DNA from: Vibrio aestuarianus
GTDB lineage: Bacteria > Pseudomonadota > Gammaproteobacteria > Enterobacterales > Vibrionaceae
Length of the DNA stretch: 64,000 bases
Direction: 5' to 3'
NCBI RefSeq assembly: GCF_012395185.1
Contig: NZ_JAAZTU010000027.1
Coordinates: forward strand, 1-64,000
Every line of letters begins with the position of its first letter. Position 1 is the stretch's first letter. The translations under genes and the position numbers were made by a program. Under the pieces are notes generated by a model. It did no database searches. It was given only the letters and a program-made list of their open reading frames with translations, and was not told the DNA's origin. Positions 63,228 to 64,000 of this stretch are shown here, in pieces.

Positions 63228-63257
63228 TCAAGACGTTTTCATTTCTAGGTAGCCAGC

Positions 63258-64000
63258 GTGTCACAACAGTCTCATCATAATGTGCTTATCTTTGATTCCG
63301 GTGTCGGTGGATTATCTGTCTATCAAGAAATACAAGCGCAATTGCCACAGTTAAATTACACCTATTTGTTTGATAACGAAGCGTATCCTTACGGTGAGTT
63401 AGAGCAAGAAGTATTAATTGAGCGTGTTCTCACTTTAGTTACTCAGGTTGTTGAGCAAGATAGTATCGATTTAGTCGTGATTGCTTGTAACACCGCAAGT
63501 ACAATTGTCTTGCCGACATTACGTTCTTGTCTTTCGATTCCTGTTGTTGGAGTCGTTCCGGCAATAAAGCCAGCGTCATCGCTAGCAAATAAAGCCGTAG
63601 GACTTATCGCAACCCCCGCTACCATTACACGCCAATATACTCATGACCTAATTCGAGATTTTTCATCGGATAAAAATGTCGAACTATTGGGCTCTACTCG
63701 GCTTGTCGACATGGCAGAAGAGAAACTACGAGGTAAAGCGGTAGATTTGGTCGAGCTAAAAGCCATACTGCAGCCTTTGGTTAATCATATTGACGTTGCA
63801 GTGCTTGGCTGCACACATTTCCCACTGATAAGGGAAGAGATTCAAAGCGTATTAGGGAATAAAGTATTGCTGGTGGATTCTGGAAACGCGATAGCCCGGC
63901 GTGTTCAAGAGTTGCTTGGGGTAGAAAGTGAGCCGCAATGTCAGATAAAGCACTACAAAATTTTATCGAGTGCGCTTCCTTGGGAAGAAAACGCACTTAA
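63258..64000 (+). CDS. murI: Glutamate racemase (3' end outside window)
   Basis: Makes D-glutamate for peptidoglycan. The visible 247 residues start at a GTG ([18 protein letters not shown]) and run off the window end. Active-site Cys pair is present: Cys in VIACNTAST and Cys in VLGCTHFPL; the ligand motif [13 protein letters not shown] and NEAYPYGE are typical. SD AGGTAGCCAGC is weak. It follows the DUF71 gene by 30 bases, probably in one transcript. Partial only because the window stops. Confidence 0.95.
   Translation, partial: MSQQSHHNVLIFDSGVGGLSVYQEIQAQLPQLNYTYLFDNEAYPYGELEQEVLIERVLTLVTQVVEQDSIDLVVIACNTASTIVLPTLRSCLSIPVVGVVPAIKPASSLANKAVGLIATPATITRQYTHDLIRDFSSDKNVELLGSTRLVDMAEEKLRGKAVDLVELKAILQPLVNHIDVAVLGCTHFPLIREEIQSVLGNKVLLVDSGNAIARRVQELLGVESEPQCQIKHYKILSSALPWEENAL

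Overview
The window looks like the origin-proximal part of the large chromosome of a Vibrio species or a close relative in the Vibrionaceae. The gene orders hemCDXY/cyaA/cyaY/lptM/lysA/dapF/xerC, rsmD/ftsYEX/rpoH/glpEG, ubiCA/plsB/lexA, sthA/fabR/yijD and trmA/btuB/murI are typical gammaproteobacterial core blocks. The protein sequences, the ArsJ-type arsenate operon, the FtsY repeat and the cobalamin riboswitch on btuB fit vibrios. The species assignment is inference; no 16S gene is present.

Layout. 1-800: a 3' fragment of tRNA-Ser(UGA) and a decayed IS630-type transposase, a possible junction with mobile DNA to the left. 800-8200: heme pathway genes (minus strand) divergent from cyaA, then cyaY. 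8200-12830: lptM-lysA-dapF-DUF484-xerC-yigB operon. 12815-17280: tapT-like gene, a lipoprotein, yigL, pldB, rhtB. 17315-18541: degenerate EAL-HDOD protein. 18635-21784: arsenate operon arsR-GAPDH-phosphatase-arsJ. 21875-26965: membrane and conserved genes (acyltransferase, yhhM, DUF4145, yhhN, yhgN, yhhL, rsmD) around a long AT-rich intergenic region. 27172-32716: ftsY (with 17 perfect hexamer repeats), ftsE, ftsX, rpoH, a cluster of DnaA boxes, glpE, glpG. 32767-43441: FliL-like protein, ubiC, ubiA, plsB, lexA, a Fur-box methyltransferase, dinF, sthA, fabR, yijD. 43442-47206: SYLF protein, BCCT transporter, a gene remnant and repeat-like DNA. 47207-58338: an accessory glycerol/dihydroxyacetone locus. 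58335-59068: AT-rich small hypothetical genes. 59153-64000: trmA, cobalamin riboswitch, btuB, DUF71 protein, start of murI.

How the genes work together. The accessory locus joins glycerol dehydrogenase (GldA, glycerol to dihydroxyacetone), a fused ATP-type dihydroxyacetone kinase, a separate DhaK/DhaL pair, an MFS carrier, a medium-chain oxidoreductase, an unknown polytopic membrane protein and two regulators (DhaR with a degenerate AAA+ domain, and a DeoR-family protein). A shared motif, GTTYC-N5-GRAAC, lies upstream of dhaR and twice in the dhaK/gldA divergent promoter region, which suggests a common operator. The ars operon has no arsC or arsB: it would make 1-arseno-3-phosphoglycerate with its own GAPDH and export it through ArsJ.

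Points most worth checking are the DnaA-box cluster between rpoH and glpE, three unlisted small ORFs with good ribosome binding sites (14485, 23946 minus, 43539), the accessory DHA locus with its operator motif, the tandem Fur boxes before the methyltransferase inserted between lexA and dinF, and the FtsY hexamer repeat.
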